NCBI RefSeq assembly: GCF_014196715.1
Contig: NZ_JACIEF010000004.1
Location: forward strand, 434,001 to 498,000
Length of the DNA stretch: 64,000 nucleotides
Source: Pedobacter zeae
Lineage (GTDB): Bacteria; Bacteroidota; Bacteroidia; Sphingobacteriales; Sphingobacteriaceae
Direction: 5' to 3'
Position numbers and translations under genes: made by a program. Shown in pieces: positions 63,501-64,000 of this stretch. The number at the start of each line of letters is the position of its first letter. Positions within the stretch are counted from its first letter, which is position 1. The notes under the pieces are model-generated. The model made no database searches and was not told where the DNA came from. It saw only the letters and a list, made by a program, of their open reading frames with translations.

Positions 63501-63945
63501 GGATAAAATCACATCTGCAAATACTGGCATTAAAATTAAAAAACAATTATTTATTCAGAAAGCCAGCAATAGAGGTGATGTGCTAACGCCACTTACCACT
63601 GCTAATGTTTTGGTGCCGGGCGATTTACTGAAAGTACGGATAGAAATTTATTGCGACAGGGATATGGAATACCTCCATTTAAAAGATATGCGTTCGTCGG
63701 GCTTCGAACCTGTAAATGTAATTTCGAGTTACAAATATCAGGATGGATTGGGTTATTATGAAAGTACAAAAGATGCTTCTACCAATTTTTTTATCAGTTA
63801 CATGCCAAAAGGAACCTATGTGTTCGAATATCCATTAAGAGTTACCCATGCCGGGAATTTTTCAAACGGGATTACCAGTTTGCAGAGCATGTATGCACCT
63901 GAGTTTACCACGCATTCTGCAGGAATTAGGGTGAATGTAAAATAA
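57583..63945 (+). CDS. Alpha-2-macroglobulin family protein with inserted SusC-like signature
   Basis: 2120 residues with a signal peptide (cleavage near VSAQ, residue 24). The first 550 residues are helical then beta-rich. The MG2 domain begins at about 584 (FTDRPIYRPGQTVYYKG). A run of MG domains follows, then the A2M core (ELAFFYPQLLTDAKGEILIE, about 1350). The bacterial thioester motif Cys1580-Ala-Glu-Gln1583 (YPYECAEQTFSR) is intact and sits in the helical TED domain. Between MG domains, residues about 1196-1300 hold a carboxypeptidase regulatory-like domain, the SusC signature LNEVVVTGYSTQKKENLTGA and a short LQGKAPGLAA relic of a plug. Such proteins trap proteases by thioester chemistry; here the location is probably the periplasm or outer surface. 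Confidence 0.93.
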   Translation: MNILLRLSTLFFLLELLSLRVSAQHKYSLSDFDRVDSIAYQGKPKDALALIEKINEQARQTSNTPLLVKSVIYRMMFQSYLEENAFDQILIDLRKDISSAKEPEKSILQSLLAETYWNYLQQNRWQISQRTQVQGGVGDDIKTWAIKKLNDETVRYYLLSVKESRILQQIKVDTLDAVLAGDKRYRSFRPTLYDLLAHRAIDVFSNTQLGLTANDDDLINMGKATWFAKRQAFLNLTIPDDSTSFKVQALQLFKNLVRFHQNNGNSSALDDLDLKRLKFVQQHFPDNDQELYYNALSQLAEQSTQSEVFADVLYEQAIIHKNAQLPVDSNKQNLITAVVLAEKAINTFPQSIGAENARNLIEQVKSTGLSVKVKEFVQPGKASQLYLSYKNADTVELKLYHSPEWKNEYEQFRNKADFLAFLRKNKTLRQWVITVPKTNDYLTHSLVDKIEALPFGSYTLIARTINLKQNDTVYSNINFKVTAMAVINRRNIGKHEYFVSRLDNGAPLKNVTIRQRRYDYNTRNYLDGDLLTTDGNGYASTTEVQAGTSVALIKLGKDELQININNYNHYGDDEDEEKKRVILFTDRPIYRPGQTVYYKGLCLKILNGKNKIAINKAVDVSFNDANGKEVSTTKLMSNDYGTFQGSFTIPMGILNGQMEIETEHGRIAVQVEEYKRPTFEVIFDKPDKHYKLNDSIKVEGKAISFSGYPVSNAKVNYKIFRRVMEDHRFSYLERSAIYGARMYAEGKQVAIGKTNTKAGGKFEITFFANAIDSKANYSYEIVADITDLNGETRSKTTSINVGKKDIALHISPEQVVYLSNKTDSIPFSVTNLNNEAIKADVKAEWGLLQAPSRLLNKSPFYAENYTMSKEDFIKNFPDDEYNNELEVAKWPVKSVEFKQGFSTKNGRGSLNFSQKDLKPGYYKISLTAVNGQNDTVRLDKYLVIYHAAPAIIQSGAEWIAPEVTVIKPNESAVFRVAGFTENSKAYYEVYYRDSITEKVWINLSPKQTILKIRPEAHYEDGFAVQFTMVHQGTIYNSLQQVKIADPQKELNIRFLTFRDKLQPGEKESWKLQINNNHGEKQMAEMVATLYDASLDNLRQMSWNTNLQTSFNYGFYNWNFNINNVANPNYLWFLRPDRDYSVITRGYESFNLFGYNYYGGYNYGYRNYISNLQQAKRRGLSPDVVKKLAELEKGKLIYGVVFDSQGAILPGVQVSVGKKVSTTNVFGIYTIEAKAGEALRFSFIGFKQHTVKVGNKKRVDVTLKEDGSTLNEVVVTGYSTQKKENLTGAVIKLRGVALQGKAPGLAAEAIYGSRSADDMVFPMAAEDKSTTLRQEVGPLKSEKTDIAPRTNFNELAFFYPQLLTDAKGEILIEFTIPQSLTRYKMMGFAHTKDLRTASITNELVTQKQLAIAINAPRFFREGDTILLSAKLNNLAGKKLTGSANLALTDALTGKSIRIFGADDLPEKTFEVDDAGNTVIKWTLIIPSGISAITYKVLAQSGKFSDGEENTVPVLANAMLITESMPVNVRGNATKTFNFEKLENSGSSKTIRNQGLTFEFTSNPIWYAVQALPYLMEYPYECAEQTFSRFYANSFATGIMNSSPKIKTVFEQWKNANNGEALLSNLEKNQELKSILLEEMPWVRNADNETERKKRLATLFDLNRMTYELKANFEKLEKMQFNNGAFPWFSGMREDRYITQHIVLGMGQLKKLKMVDEKAYPKFNTMLSKAIVYLDAELVRDYKAEVKGKSQAYLPLHYLFARSYTDQKNTGAEFIKARDFYLKKLASGWKTFDTYQLAQTALVLHRSGNTAEAKKIITLLNQTAQQNDELGMYWATNKAGWWWYQSPVETQALLIEAFDEVANDVRAVEEMKIWLLKNKQTNDWKTTKATTAACYALLRRGTNLLMESNEPEITIDGRKLAELQQPNAAKEAGTGYQKISIAGKDVKPGMGRVEVKNNNNTIAWGALYWQYFEQLDKITSANTGIKIKKQLFIQKASNRGDVLTPLTTANVLVPGDLLKVRIEIYCDRDMEYLHLKDMRSSGFEPVNVISSYKYQDGLGYYESTKDASTNFFISYMPKGTYVFEYPLRVTHAGNFSNGITSLQSMYAPEFTTHSAGIRVNVK

Positions 63946-63954
63946 TCGGTTTGC

Positions 63955-63975
63955 AAACCTCGCAGGTTTTTAAAA
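63955..63975 (+). terminator. Possible terminator after the macroglobulin gene
   Basis: AAACCT-CGC-AGGTTT followed by TTAAAACC, nine bases after the stop codon. The stem is only six base pairs; similar AACCTCGCAGGTT strings are, as far as I recall, dispersed repeats in this phylum. Confidence 0.4.
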
Positions 63976-64000
63976 CCGGTAAAGTTTAGAAGGCATCAGG

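Noticed and set aside
57583..63945. Two genes fused by a sequencing error at the SusC-like box
   Set aside because: The frame is continuous, the carboxypeptidase-like domain ends cleanly into the A2M core, and the downstream part has no signal peptide of its own.
1..64000. tRNA, rRNA or riboswitch genes
   Set aside because: Reading both strands by eye I saw no cloverleaf ending, rRNA core or known riboswitch core. The region upstream of ribH is too short for an FMN riboswitch. A covariance search would be needed to exclude small RNAs.

Overview
The window looks like chromosome from a member of the Bacteroidota, most probably family Sphingobacteriaceae and close to Pedobacter. This is inferred from gene content: a SusC/SusD pair, several TonB-dependent receptors with carboxypeptidase-like N-terminal extensions, a TonB receptor/DUF4249 pair, a PadR/PspC pair, malate:quinone oxidoreductase, and YtxJ. 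AT-rich Bacteroidota-type promoters (TAnnTTTG) and many short dispersed repeats between genes fit this too. I saw no rRNA, tRNA, CRISPR array, transposase, integrase or phage gene.

Layout, left to right. 0.1-1.6 kb: an APC amino acid permease. 2.6-7.8 kb: a PadR regulator, a PspC-domain membrane protein, an outer-membrane beta-barrel protein and a small lipoprotein, all forward. 8.1-17.3 kb: an accessory-looking stretch. It holds an SF2 helicase with a C-terminal transmembrane hairpin behind a small membrane protein, unknown lipoproteins, a DUF4189-FISUMP secreted protein, a RadC-like protein whose metal-binding motif is gone, and a lone AT-rich DUF262-HNH nuclease. 17.5-21.1 kb: a FUSC membrane protein and an SGNH hydrolase, separated by a tandem 169-bp repeat.

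21.9-34.2 kb is a polysaccharide utilization locus. A membrane-spanning propeller/Y_Y_Y/LuxR regulator is followed by SusC, SusD, a GH30 and a GH5-CBM6 glycosidase, then a seven-haem cytochrome c almost abutting the GH5 gene. The GH30 plus GH5 pair suggests a beta-glucan as substrate (inference). 34.3-38.5 kb: a TonB receptor with its DUF4249 lipoprotein, and a D-2-hydroxyacid dehydrogenase. 38.6-43.3 kb: a MG2/plug-like surface protein and a nitroreductase, with a 200-bp minisatellite and a 320-bp-spaced duplication in the gaps.

43.3-48.0 kb is a reverse-strand cluster, mutL, two rhomboid proteases and an endonuclease/exonuclease/phosphatase-fold protein; the last three genes overlap. 48.3-51.8 kb: an amidohydrolase overlapping a serine hydrolase that carries a remnant GH3 C-terminal domain. 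52.0-57.4 kb: housekeeping and redox genes (2OG-Fe(II) oxygenase, MsrA, Mqo, YtxJ, a 40-residue lipoprotein, RibH). 57.6-63.9 kb: a 2120-residue alpha-2-macroglobulin with an intact CAEQ thioester motif and an inserted SusC-like N-terminal signature.

Best leads for something undescribed: the membrane-anchored helicase pair (8.1-11.6 kb), the DUF262-HNH gene, the metal-less RadC-like protein, the receptor-module/macroglobulin hybrids, and the intergenic palindromic repeat families.
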